Shown here one piece after another: positions 17,064 through 24,822 of a stretch of 64,000 bases of DNA; position 1 is the stretch's first letter; the number at the start of each line of letters is the position of its first letter. A program made the position numbers and the translations under genes. Source of the DNA: Starkeya sp. ORNL1 (lineage in GTDB: Bacteria; Pseudomonadota; Alphaproteobacteria; Rhizobiales; Xanthobacteraceae); assembly GCF_012971745.1 (NCBI RefSeq), contig NZ_CP048834.1:4278001-4342000 (forward strand), given 5' to 3'. The notes under the pieces were generated by a model. It was given only the letters and a program-made list of their open reading frames with translations. It had not been told where the DNA came from and made no database searches.

Positions 17064-18613
17064 CAGAACCGATGTTGAGCAAGCCGAACCTACCACCCCA
17101 GACGCAGCAATTCCTCGACATCGTGCGCGGCGTCCTCGGCGATGAATGGGTTCACACGTCGGAAGCGACGGTGAGCCGCTATGGCGAGACGACGCTGCCG
17201 GGGCCGGATCTGCCGCCGCCGGCGGTGCTTTATCCGGGCACGAAGGCCGAGATCGTCGCCATCGTGAAGGCGGCGAACGATACCGGCACGCCGATCTTTC
17301 CGATCAGCAATGGCAACAACATCTCGCAAGGCAGCCGCGCGCCGGTCAGCTCCGACCAGATCGTCGTCGATCTCGGCCGGCGGATGAACCGCATCATCGA
17401 CATTAATGAAGACATGGGCATCGCCACCATCGAGCCCGGGGTTTCCTATCAGCAGCTCCATGACGAGCTGGAGCGGCTGGGCGGCAAGTTCATGGCGGAT
17501 GTGACCTCCGGCCCCCCCGCCGGCTCGGTGCTCGGCAACGCCCTCGACAAGGGCGCCGGCTATACGCCTTATGCCGATCATTTCTCGATGACGTGCGGCC
17601 TGGAGGTCGTCCTCGGCAGCGGCGAGATCCTGCGGACCGGTGACGGTGCGCTGGCGAGCGCCCGCAACTGGCACATGTCGAAATACTCCTACGGCCCGCA
17701 TCTCGATGGGCTGTTCATCCAGTCCAATTACGGCATCGTCACCCAAGCGGGTTTCTGGCTGATGCCGAAGCCGCCGGTGGTGCGTTCCTTCGCCTTCACC
17801 TTCGAGAATGACGACGATGTCGGCGATATTGTCGCCGCCATCAAGCCGTTGAAGCTGTCCGGCTTCGTGCCGACGATGATGCGGCTGTGCAATGATCTCT
17901 GGCTGCTGGCCTCCGAGGGGCCGCACCCGAACTATGTGAGCGGGCAGGCGCTGAGCGATGATGATCGCAAGGACCTGCAACGCGCGCACGGCCTGGGCTC
18001 ATGGACGGTTTCCGGCGCCTTCTATGGCGGCAGCCACGAGGCCCTTGCCCCGCAGATCAATCGCGTTCGCGACCATTTCGCCAGCCTCGGCAAGGGACGC
18101 TACATCCCGCACGAGGAAGCGCTGGAGATGCCGGCGCTGGCCGCGGCGGTCGCCGCCTATGCCGGCGTTCCCAGCGTTCACGAGCTGAAGCAGCTGGCAT
18201 GGCGTCCGGGCGGCGGCATGGCGGGCTTCACGCCGGGTGTTCCGATGGAGCGCGACCTGATCGTCGAATCCAGCCGCAAGTCACGGGAGATCCTGCGCGC
18301 GCATGGCCTCGAATATCTGAAGATGTATGTCTGCGGCCCGCGCTTCGCACGTGGCCTGCACCATCTGCTGTGGAACCGTGCGGTCGCCGACGAAGACCGC
18401 GCCGCCGACCAGGCCTACCGGGAACTGGTCGCCGCCTATACCGATCTCGGACTGCAGGTCGGGCGCTCACCCATCCGGTACCAGGACCTTCACATGTCGC
18501 TGCTGAGCGAAGCGACGAAGAAGACCTGCGACGCCATCAAGGACGTGCTCGACCCCAGGGGCATCATCGCCCCGGGCCGGTACGGCATTGGGCACGCTGC
18601 GGCCGGGTACTGA
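17060..18613 (+). CDS. FAD-linked oxidoreductase of the vanillyl-alcohol oxidase / p-cresol methylhydroxylase family
   Basis: 517 residues, starting at a GTG that overlaps the previous stop (GTGA). The FAD-binding domain is seen in LYPGTKAEIVAIVKAAN, PIFPISNGNNISQGSR and GIATIEPGVSYQQL. The block YGPHLDGLFIQSNYGIVT with WLMPKPPV is characteristic of the VAO/PCMH branch (4-cresol dehydrogenase, vanillyl-alcohol and eugenol oxidases). Such enzymes oxidise para-substituted phenols or aromatic amines at the benzylic position. No signal peptide is visible, whereas PCMH is periplasmic and uses cytochrome c; here a GlcF-like Fe-S protein is the likely acceptor. The aromatic substrate fits the dioxygenase and importer in this island. 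Confidence 0.88.
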   Translation: MTEPMLSKPNLPPQTQQFLDIVRGVLGDEWVHTSEATVSRYGETTLPGPDLPPPAVLYPGTKAEIVAIVKAANDTGTPIFPISNGNNISQGSRAPVSSDQIVVDLGRRMNRIIDINEDMGIATIEPGVSYQQLHDELERLGGKFMADVTSGPPAGSVLGNALDKGAGYTPYADHFSMTCGLEVVLGSGEILRTGDGALASARNWHMSKYSYGPHLDGLFIQSNYGIVTQAGFWLMPKPPVVRSFAFTFENDDDVGDIVAAIKPLKLSGFVPTMMRLCNDLWLLASEGPHPNYVSGQALSDDDRKDLQRAHGLGSWTVSGAFYGGSHEALAPQINRVRDHFASLGKGRYIPHEEALEMPALAAAVAAYAGVPSVHELKQLAWRPGGGMAGFTPGVPMERDLIVESSRKSREILRAHGLEYLKMYVCGPRFARGLHHLLWNRAVADEDRAADQAYRELVAAYTDLGLQVGRSPIRYQDLHMSLLSEATKKTCDAIKDVLDPRGIIAPGRYGIGHAAAGY

Positions 18614-18645
18614 TCCAGAACAACGAAACCAGAGGGAGAATTCGG

Positions 18646-19905
18646 ATGCCTAACTTATCGTCTTTGAAAGTATCGGGCTGGGCGGGAGCGGCAGGCCTGC
18701 ACTTGCTGCTGGCTGGCGTCGTCGCCACTCCGGCCATGGCGGCGGACCCGGTTTCCGACCCGCTCGGAGTGATAAAGATCCAGAAGGGCGCGCCGATCCA
18801 GATCGGCGGCTATTGGGTGCTGTCCGGGCCTGACGCGGCGCTCGGCATCGATTCCAAGCGAGGCGTCGAGCTGGCCTTCAAGGATCGGGGCGGCAAGATC
18901 GACGGCCACCAGCTTCAGCTCAACGCCCAGGATTCGCTCTGCACGCCCGAAGGCGGCCAGACGGCGGCAACCAAGCTTGCGGCGAATCCGGCGACGGTGA
19001 TCGTGCTCGGCTCGGCGTGCTCCAGCGAGGTGACGGCGGCGGCCCCCATCCTCTGGAAAGCCGGCATCACCAATATCGGGACCTCGGCATCCGCGCCGAA
19101 GCTGACCGCGCCCGATCGCAAGCCCGGCTATGACGGCTTCGTCCGCACCATTCCCAATGATCTCGACCAGGGGAAGGCCGACGCCGAATACGTCTTCAAC
19201 ACCCTCAAGAAGAAGTCGATCGTCACCATCCATGACGGCAGCCCGTTCGCGGAACAGCTGCAGGCGGTCATGGCCGGGCGCTTCAAGGAACTGGGCGGGA
19301 CGGTGCTCTCGCAGGAGGCCACGACCCCCACCGAAGTCGACATGAAGCCGCTGCTGACCAATGTCGCGGCGCTGAAGCCCGACCTCGTCTATATGCCGAT
19401 CTTCGTGGCGGCGGCCTCGCAGATCATCCGCCAGGCGAAGGATGTCCCCGGCCTGGAGAAAACCTCCCTGCTCGGCAGCAATGGCCTGATGTCGGCCGAC
19501 CTGATCCAGGCCGCCGGCTCCTCGGTGGTCGGCTTCCAGTTCACCTACCAGGACATCTCGCCGGAGGCGCTGGGCAAGGCCTATCCGAAGTTCGTCGAGG
19601 CGTACAAGGCGGCGTATGGCGAGGCGCCGATCTCCGGCTACCACGCCAACGCCTATGACGCCGCCACTGCCGCGCTCAACGCCATCGAGAAGGTCGCCGT
19701 GACCAACGACAATGGCGACATGCTGATCGGCAAGAAAGCGCTGCGCGACGCGGTATTCGCCACGCAGTTCGACGGACTTTCCGGCCGGATCAGCTGCGAC
19801 AAGCTCGGCAACTGCGCGCAGTTCCATCACGCAGTCTATGAATACACCAATGCCGACGTGTCGACCTACGAACCCGGCAAGAACCCCAAGAAGATCTATC
19901 CCTGA
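18646..19905 (+). CDS. Branched-chain-type ABC transporter periplasmic substrate-binding protein (LivJ/LivK-like)
   Basis: 419 residues with a Sec signal ending TPAMAA near residue 33. The mature sequence has the type I periplasmic fold of HAAT binding proteins: IQIGGYWVLSGPDAALGIDSKRG, DSLCTPEGGQTAATKL, VIVLGSACSSEVTAAAP and YMPIFVAAASQIIRQAK, with four cysteines that could form disulfides. It is the likely substrate receptor for livHMGF upstream, although separated from it by a regulator and two redox genes. GGGAGAA precedes the ATG. A strong hairpin follows the stop, which fits high expression of the receptor relative to downstream enzymes. Confidence 0.92.
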   Translation: MPNLSSLKVSGWAGAAGLHLLLAGVVATPAMAADPVSDPLGVIKIQKGAPIQIGGYWVLSGPDAALGIDSKRGVELAFKDRGGKIDGHQLQLNAQDSLCTPEGGQTAATKLAANPATVIVLGSACSSEVTAAAPILWKAGITNIGTSASAPKLTAPDRKPGYDGFVRTIPNDLDQGKADAEYVFNTLKKKSIVTIHDGSPFAEQLQAVMAGRFKELGGTVLSQEATTPTEVDMKPLLTNVAALKPDLVYMPIFVAAASQIIRQAKDVPGLEKTSLLGSNGLMSADLIQAAGSSVVGFQFTYQDISPEALGKAYPKFVEAYKAAYGEAPISGYHANAYDAATAALNAIEKVAVTNDNGDMLIGKKALRDAVFATQFDGLSGRISCDKLGNCAQFHHAVYEYTNADVSTYEPGKNPKKIYP

Positions 19906-19917
19906 CCCAATGAAAGA

Positions 19918-19944
19918 CCTGGGTCCGCGCGATGCGGACCCAGG
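19918..19944 (+). terminator. Perfect 11-bp stem-loop after the binding-protein gene
   Basis: CCTGGGTCCGC pairs perfectly with GCGGACCCAGG around a 5-nt loop, starting 13 nt after the stop. There is no T-run and the next gene begins 22 nt later, so it is more likely a 3' mRNA stabiliser or attenuator than a full terminator. Confidence 0.6.
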
Positions 19945-19965
19945 CGTCGGCGCCGGACACCAAGC

Positions 19966-20862
19966 ATGCCCAAACCGAGCTATCGCAATCTGGACCGGCA
20001 GGCGCTGGACCGCGAATATTTCGCCCGCGGCACGGTGCCTGACGTCGACATCTTCATCGACGCCTATGCAAGGCTGAGCCGTGCCGCCAAGCGGACGCTG
20101 AAGGGCGAGGTGGACATCGCCTATGGACCAGGCGCCGACGAGACGCTCGACCTGTTCGTGCCTCACGCCGGCGCGCCGCTCTTCGTGTTCATCCATGGCG
20201 GCTTCTGGCGCGCGCTGTCGAAGGATGAATCGAGCTTCATGGCGCCGGCGCTGTGCAAGGCCGGCTTTGCGGTCGCCGCGATCAATTACAGCCTCGCGCC
20301 ACTGGTTCCTATCGGCGAGATCGTGCGGCAGGCGCGACTGTCGATCGTCTGGCTGTGGCGCAACGCGGCGCGATTGGGTTTCGACCCTACGCGGATCCAT
20401 ATCTGCGGCAGTTCCGCAGGAGCCCACCTCGCCGCCATGCTGCTCGATGAGCAATGGCAAGCCACTGAGGGACTGCCATCCGGTCTCATATGCAGCGCGA
20501 CGCTGCTGAGCGGGCTGTTCGACCTCGAACCGCTGCGGCATTGCCATGTCAATGACTGGATGAAGCTTGGCAAGGCGCAGGCGAGGCGCAACAGTCCCGT
20601 GGCGCTGCCCATCGTGCCGCAGGCACGCGTGCATGTCGCCTTTGCGCAAACCGACACCGATGAGTTCAAGCGGCAGTCGCGGCATTACGCAAAGCTCTGC
20701 ATCGACGCCGGCGCGACGGTCTCGTGCACCGAATACGCCAACACCAACCACTTCGACATCGTGCTGAAGCTGGCCGAACCTGAGACGACACTGTTCCGCC
20801 AAGTCACCCGTTTCATGCTCGAAAGCCACCGTGACCAAGCCAAAGGAGACATCCATGCCTGA
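19966..20862 (+). CDS. Alpha/beta hydrolase, arylformamidase (kynurenine formamidase)-like
   Basis: 298 residues. The oxyanion motif HGGFW (77-81) and nucleophile elbow G148-S-S150-A-G152 are those of kynurenine formamidase/HSL-type esterases; a C-terminal NTNHFD supplies the catalytic histidine and AQTDTDE a likely acid. It would hydrolyse an N-formyl or N-acyl aryl amide, or an ester, in the cytoplasm. Co-occurrence with 3-hydroxyanthranilate dioxygenase hints at an N-formyl/N-acyl anthranilate-type intermediate, but no tryptophan dioxygenase or kynureninase is present. The 3' end overlaps the SDR gene by 8 nt. Confidence 0.8.
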   Translation: MPKPSYRNLDRQALDREYFARGTVPDVDIFIDAYARLSRAAKRTLKGEVDIAYGPGADETLDLFVPHAGAPLFVFIHGGFWRALSKDESSFMAPALCKAGFAVAAINYSLAPLVPIGEIVRQARLSIVWLWRNAARLGFDPTRIHICGSSAGAHLAAMLLDEQWQATEGLPSGLICSATLLSGLFDLEPLRHCHVNDWMKLGKAQARRNSPVALPIVPQARVHVAFAQTDTDEFKRQSRHYAKLCIDAGATVSCTEYANTNHFDIVLKLAEPETTLFRQVTRFMLESHRDQAKGDIHA

Positions 20863-21631
20863 AACGGTCGAGACCATGGTCACGCACGCACGCAAGGCTT
20901 TCAGCCTGGAGGGCAATCGGGTTCTGGTGACCGGCGCTGCCGGCGGCATCGGCGCCGCGGTTGCTCGCGCATGCTCTGCACTCGGTGCCGAGGTGCTGCT
21001 GACCGACGTTCGCAGTTGCGAGGCAGTGTCGGCGGAACTGGTCTCGGACGGGAAACCCGCGGCGAGACTGGAGCTCGATATTTCGCGGCCAGAAGCGCCG
21101 GATGAATTGGCCGCATGGGCGGGCGACGTCGATGCTCTCGTCGTCGGCGCGGGAATCTACCGGCCGATCGACTGGGACCACGATGATTGGGAGCGAGAAG
21201 TCACGCTCGCCCTCGATACCAATCTCAAGGCGCCGATGCGCCTGGCGCGTGCTTTCGCCGACAGGATGGCGGCGAGGGGCAGCGGGCGGATGGTGTTGGT
21301 CGGCTCGGTCGCGGCCCTGACCGGCGGCACATTCCCGGGCGTCGGCCCGCATTATGCGGTCACCAAGGGCGGGCTTCATACCCTGGTTCGCTATCTGGCG
21401 GCGCGCTACACGCCCTCTGGCGTGCTGGTCAACGGCGTCGCGCCGGGAACGATCGACACGCCGATGCTGAAGGATCTCGATCTTCGCCCGGCCCTGGCCA
21501 AGCAGCCCTTGAAGCGTGCGGCCCAGCCCGAGGAGGTGGCCTGGCCGATCGCCTTCCTGTGCGCGCCGGCCGCGAGCTTCATCTCCGGCATGATCATGGA
21601 CGTGAATGGCGGGAATTATATGCGGCCGTGA
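20855..21631 (+). CDS. Short-chain dehydrogenase/reductase (SDR)
   Basis: 258 residues, start set by AAAGGAG before the ATG and overlapping the hydrolase gene by 8 nt. The classical SDR set is intact: TGAAGGIG cofactor loop, active-site YAVTK (Y-x3-K), and the GTIDTPM and ISGMIMDVNGG C-terminal motifs. It would oxidise or reduce a secondary alcohol/ketone using NAD(P)(H). It closes the flavoprotein-receptor-hydrolase operon, and is followed by a large palindromic repeat and then a convergent LysR gene. Substrate unknown; a dehydrogenation following hydroxylation of the imported aromatic is a reasonable guess. Confidence 0.88.
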   Translation: MPETVETMVTHARKAFSLEGNRVLVTGAAGGIGAAVARACSALGAEVLLTDVRSCEAVSAELVSDGKPAARLELDISRPEAPDELAAWAGDVDALVVGAGIYRPIDWDHDDWEREVTLALDTNLKAPMRLARAFADRMAARGSGRMVLVGSVAALTGGTFPGVGPHYAVTKGGLHTLVRYLAARYTPSGVLVNGVAPGTIDTPMLKDLDLRPALAKQPLKRAAQPEEVAWPIAFLCAPAASFISGMIMDVNGGNYMRP

Positions 21632-21649
21632 GGGGATGGCCTCAAAGGC

Positions 21650-21774
21650 AACCACGTCATCCTGAGGTGCGAGCGCAGCGAGCCTCGAAGGATGCTGAAG
21701 CAGGGCAACGCTTACCAGGTATGAGCATCCTTCGAGGCTCGGGCTTTGCCCAAGCACCTCAGGATGACGTGGTT
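21650..21774. repeat. Long palindromic intergenic repeat (REP-like), overlapping the LysR 3' end
   Basis: A 21-nt arm at 21650-21670 is perfectly complementary to 21754-21774, and a 17-nt arm at 21680-21696 to 21724-21740, giving a long two-step hairpin around a 27-nt loop. The CATCCTGAGG...CCTCGAAGGATG character is familiar from dispersed palindromes of Hyphomicrobiales genomes. It lies between convergent genes and may act as a bidirectional terminator. Its right arm reaches into the last codons of the LysR gene. Confidence 0.85.
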
Positions 21775-22709
21775 CTTGGTTTCCGGGATGAGTTTTCGGC
21801 CACGCCCTGAGCTGGCGTGAGTTTTTGCGCGTAGCTGCGCAGCACCCCGCTGAAGGTCGCGACAGCAGGAGAGATCGAACGGCCACTGGCATGGATCAGG
21901 ACGACGTCGCGGGAGATCACCGGATCGACCAGCGGCCTCGCAATGACGGCGTAGTGGCGAGCGGCGGCCAGCGCGTAGGACGGCAGCACGGAAACGCCGA
22001 GATCCGCTTCCACCAGGGCAAGGGCCGTCGTTATCAGCGATACTTCGAAAGCCGGCTTCGCCGAGATGCCCGCGGATTCGATGCCGATGTCCATCAGCAG
22101 GCGAATGCCGCTGGTCCGGGTCAGCGCGATCAGCGGTTGGTCCCGAAGTTCAGACCAGGCGACGGTCGTCAAATCATGAGCCGGATGCTCGGGCGAGCAG
22201 AACATCATCAGGTTGTCGCGCATCAGCAAGGTGCGCTCGATGCCTTCCTCGCTGGGCGAGAATGTTCCCAGGCCGCAATCGGCCTTGCCGGTAACGACGC
22301 TTGCGACGATCTCTTCGGTGCCGATGTCGATCAGCTCGATCGCGACGCCGGGATAGTCGCGGTGGAACGCCGCTATGGCCTGCGGCAGGATCACCGATGA
22401 CAGCAGCGGCGGCGCGGCAACCCTGATGCGGCCGCGCCGCCGCGTCGCCAGATCGCGAACGTTTTCGACGGCGTGTTCAAGATCCTCGAGAATCTTCGAG
22501 GTCGACCCCTGGAATTCGAGGCCTGCGGCGGTGAGCTCGACGCGACGAGTGGTCCGATCGAACAGGCGCACGCCGAGTTCCGCCTCCAGGTCTTTCACCG
22601 CCTGCGACAAAGCGGGCTGAGCGACATGCAGGTGCCGGGAGGCGGTGGAAAAATTGCCGTGCTCGGCGACCGCAAGGAACGCCTCGATATGCCTGAGCGC
22701 GAGCTTCAT
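21759..22709 (-). CDS. LysR family transcriptional regulator (divergent from the aldehyde dehydrogenase operon)
   Basis: 316 residues. N-terminal helix-turn-helix: MKLALRHIEAFLAVAEHGNF with HVAQPALSQAVKDLEAELG; effector domain includes RIRVAAPPLLSSVILPQAI and DLGVSVLPSYALA, resembling GbpR/CbbR-like members. It is divergent from the aldehyde dehydrogenase/IorAB/aspartase operon and presumably controls it. The last residues (KPRTTSS and stop) are read from the arm of a palindromic repeat, so the natural C-terminus has probably been replaced by repeat sequence; the change is distal to the effector fold and the protein is likely still functional. Confidence 0.92.
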   Translation of the reverse strand: MKLALRHIEAFLAVAEHGNFSTASRHLHVAQPALSQAVKDLEAELGVRLFDRTTRRVELTAAGLEFQGSTSKILEDLEHAVENVRDLATRRRGRIRVAAPPLLSSVILPQAIAAFHRDYPGVAIELIDIGTEEIVASVVTGKADCGLGTFSPSEEGIERTLLMRDNLMMFCSPEHPAHDLTTVAWSELRDQPLIALTRTSGIRLLMDIGIESAGISAKPAFEVSLITTALALVEADLGVSVLPSYALAAARHYAVIARPLVDPVISRDVVLIHASGRSISPAVATFSGVLRSYAQKLTPAQGVAENSSRKPRTTSS

Positions 22710-22734
22710 GCGTCGTACCTATAATAACTGACGA

Positions 22735-22773
22735 TCAATTAATACCATAAATGACAATTGAGCGATAGATCGC
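22735..22773. promoter_or_regulatory. Inverted repeats in LysR / aldehyde dehydrogenase divergent promoter
   Basis: TCAATT (22735-22740) and AATTGA (22756-22761) form an inverted repeat with a 15-nt spacer, followed at once by GCGAT-AG-ATCGC (22762-22773). They lie in the AT-rich 178-nt gap between the divergent LysR and aldehyde dehydrogenase genes and are candidate regulator sites. Confidence 0.4.
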
Positions 22774-22887
22774 TGTCGTGCAGATTCGCGCCTATCGGCT
22801 TTTCGCGACGCCGTCGCAGCGATGGCTTCGTCGGGTCAGCAGGCTTCCACTCCAGAAGTCGAACCTGCGCGTTTCATAAGGCACATC

Positions 22888-24321
22888 ATGACGACCTACC
22901 CTGATCTCCAGCTTTATATTGCGGGTGAATGGCGAAAGTCTGCGGAGACGCAGCCGGTCCTCAATCCTGCGGATGAGAGCGTGATCGGAATGCTTCCGAT
23001 TGCCCGTCGCGCGGATCTCGACGACGCGCTGGCCGCCGCAGTGGAAGGCCACAAGATCTGGAGCCGGACGTCGCCGGCGAAGCGCGCCGCCGTGATGCTG
23101 AAGGCCGCCGCCCTGATGCGCGAGCGGACCGAGGAGATCGCCTACGCCATCACGCTGGAGCACGGCAAGCCGATCACCCAGGCCCGGCAGGAAGTGCAGC
23201 GCGGTTGTGAGTTCTTCGAGTGGGATGCGGCGGAGGCCGTGCGGACCTATGGCCGGGTGATTCCGAGCGAATCCGACATTCGCTACATCGTGCTGCATCA
23301 GCCGATCGGTCCGGTCGCGGCGTTCTCGCCGTGGAACTTCCCGATGAGCCAGCCGGCCCGCAAGATCGGCGGCGCGCTGGCGGCCGGCTGCTCGATCATC
23401 CTGAAGGCCTCGGAGGAAACCCCGGCCGGCGCGATCCATATCGCCCGCGCGTTCCATGATGCCGGCTTGCCCGCCGGTGTGCTGAACCTCGTCTTCGGCA
23501 TGCCCTCCGAGATCTCCGAGTATCTCATCCCGCAGACGCCGATCCGGCTCGTGGCCTTCACCGGATCGACGGCGGTGGGCAAGCATCTGACCGGCATCGC
23601 CGCGCGGCACATGAAGCCGGTGCTCATGGAGCTCGGCGGGCACGCGCCGGTCATCGTCTGCGATGATGTCGACCCAATCGCCGCGGCACTGACGTCGGTG
23701 GCGCGCAAGGCCCGCAACGCCGGCCAGGTGTGCACCTCGCCGACCCGCTTCTTCGTGCATGAGAAGCTGTACGCGGCATTCACCGAAGCGTTCGCCGAGA
23801 GGGCGAGGACCATCAAGGTCGGCAACGGCCTGGACCCCGCCATCCAGATGGGGCCGGTGGCGAACCATCGCCGTATCGACGCTCTCGAAGCGCTGGTCTC
23901 CGACGCGAGGGCTAAGGGCGCGCGCGTGCTCGCCGGCGGCGAGCGCGTCGGAAATCGCGGCTACTTCTTCCCGTTGACCGTGCTGTCGGACCTGCCCGAC
24001 GACGCCCAGGCCATGCATGTGGAACCCTTCGGGCCGCTGGCGCTCATCAACCCCGTGCGCTCGCTCGACGATGCGATCGAGCAGGCGAATTCGCTGCCCT
24101 TCGGCCTCGCCGCCTATGCCTTCACGCATTCCGCTCGCAACGCTCATCAGCTGTCGGAGTGCATCGAGGCCGGCAACATCTCGATCAATACGCTGGAAGC
24201 CTCCGTGGCCGAGACCCCGTTCGGCGGCGTCAAGGAGAGCGGCTATGGCCGCGAGGGCGGAGCGGAAGGGCTGTCGCACTACACCGTCGTCAAGAACGTC
24301 TCACACCGCATGACGCTGTGA
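22888..24321 (+). CDS. NAD(P)-dependent aldehyde dehydrogenase (succinate-semialdehyde dehydrogenase-like)
   Basis: 477 residues from the Met at 22888; an upstream in-frame start would add a poorly conserved leader. Family landmarks are complete: FSPWNFPM, the Rossmann FTGSTAVGKHL, general base glutamate in MELGGHAP, catalytic cysteine in NAGQVCTSP, and EPFGPLALI. The sequence is closest to the GabD/SSADH branch. It would oxidise a semialdehyde or aldehyde product to the acid. It heads an operon with a molybdenum hydroxylase and an aspartase, so it probably acts on an intermediate of the same nitrogenous substrate. Confidence 0.9.
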   Translation: MTTYPDLQLYIAGEWRKSAETQPVLNPADESVIGMLPIARRADLDDALAAAVEGHKIWSRTSPAKRAAVMLKAAALMRERTEEIAYAITLEHGKPITQARQEVQRGCEFFEWDAAEAVRTYGRVIPSESDIRYIVLHQPIGPVAAFSPWNFPMSQPARKIGGALAAGCSIILKASEETPAGAIHIARAFHDAGLPAGVLNLVFGMPSEISEYLIPQTPIRLVAFTGSTAVGKHLTGIAARHMKPVLMELGGHAPVIVCDDVDPIAAALTSVARKARNAGQVCTSPTRFFVHEKLYAAFTEAFAERARTIKVGNGLDPAIQMGPVANHRRIDALEALVSDARAKGARVLAGGERVGNRGYFFPLTVLSDLPDDAQAMHVEPFGPLALINPVRSLDDAIEQANSLPFGLAAYAFTHSARNAHQLSECIEAGNISINTLEASVAETPFGGVKESGYGREGGAEGLSHYTVVKNVSHRMTL

Positions 24322-24363
24322 CGGCACATGGCGGCAGCTCTACCTCAAACCAGGACGCAAGCG

Positions 24364-24819
24364 ATGAAGCTCACCATCAATGAAGCCGTCCACGAGGTCG
24401 ATGCCGACCCGGATATGCCGCTGCTGTGGGTGCTGCGCGATCTCATCGGGCTGACCGGAACGAAGTTCGGCTGCGGCGCCGCGCAATGCGGGGCGTGCAC
24501 CGTCCATGTCGACGGCGTGCCGGCGCGTTCCTGCGTCACCCCGGTGTCGATGGTCGAAGGGCAGGGGATCACCACCATCGAAGGACTGTCCGGCAAGGCG
24601 AGCGAGGCGGTCCGCAAGGCCTGGGTGGCGCTCGACGTGCCGCAGTGCGGCTACTGCCAGTCCGGCCAGGTGATGGCGGCGGTCGCGCTGCTGACGGACA
24701 CGCCGAAACCCACCGACGCCGACATCGACACCGCGATGGACGGCAATCTGTGCCGCTGCAACACCTATCATCGCATCCGCGCCGGCATCCACGAAGCCGC
24801 CCGGATCATGGGAGCCTGA
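24364..24819 (+). CDS. iorA: Molybdenum hydroxylase 2Fe-2S subunit (isoquinoline 1-oxidoreductase alpha-type)
   Basis: 151 residues, the normal size. The plant-type 2Fe-2S site is FGCGAAQCGACTVHVDG and the second cluster uses CGYCQSGQVM and NLCRCNTY, the standard arrangement in IorA/CoxS/XdhC-type small subunits. It carries electrons from the molybdenum cofactor subunit encoded next. The start at 24364 was preferred because the upstream codons (MAAALPQTRTQA) are not family-like. Family relatives hydroxylate N-heterocycles (isoquinoline) or aldehydes; it is separated from the large subunit by 3 nt. Confidence 0.92.
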   Translation: MKLTINEAVHEVDADPDMPLLWVLRDLIGLTGTKFGCGAAQCGACTVHVDGVPARSCVTPVSMVEGQGITTIEGLSGKASEAVRKAWVALDVPQCGYCQSGQVMAAVALLTDTPKPTDADIDTAMDGNLCRCNTYHRIRAGIHEAARIMGA

Positions 24820-24822
24820 CCG

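Noticed and set aside
18655..20949. A very long open frame on the minus strand across the binding-protein and hydrolase genes
   Set aside because: It is antisense to two well-defined genes, has no family similarity, and its Arg/Asp/Val-rich composition is that of GC-rich shadow frames.
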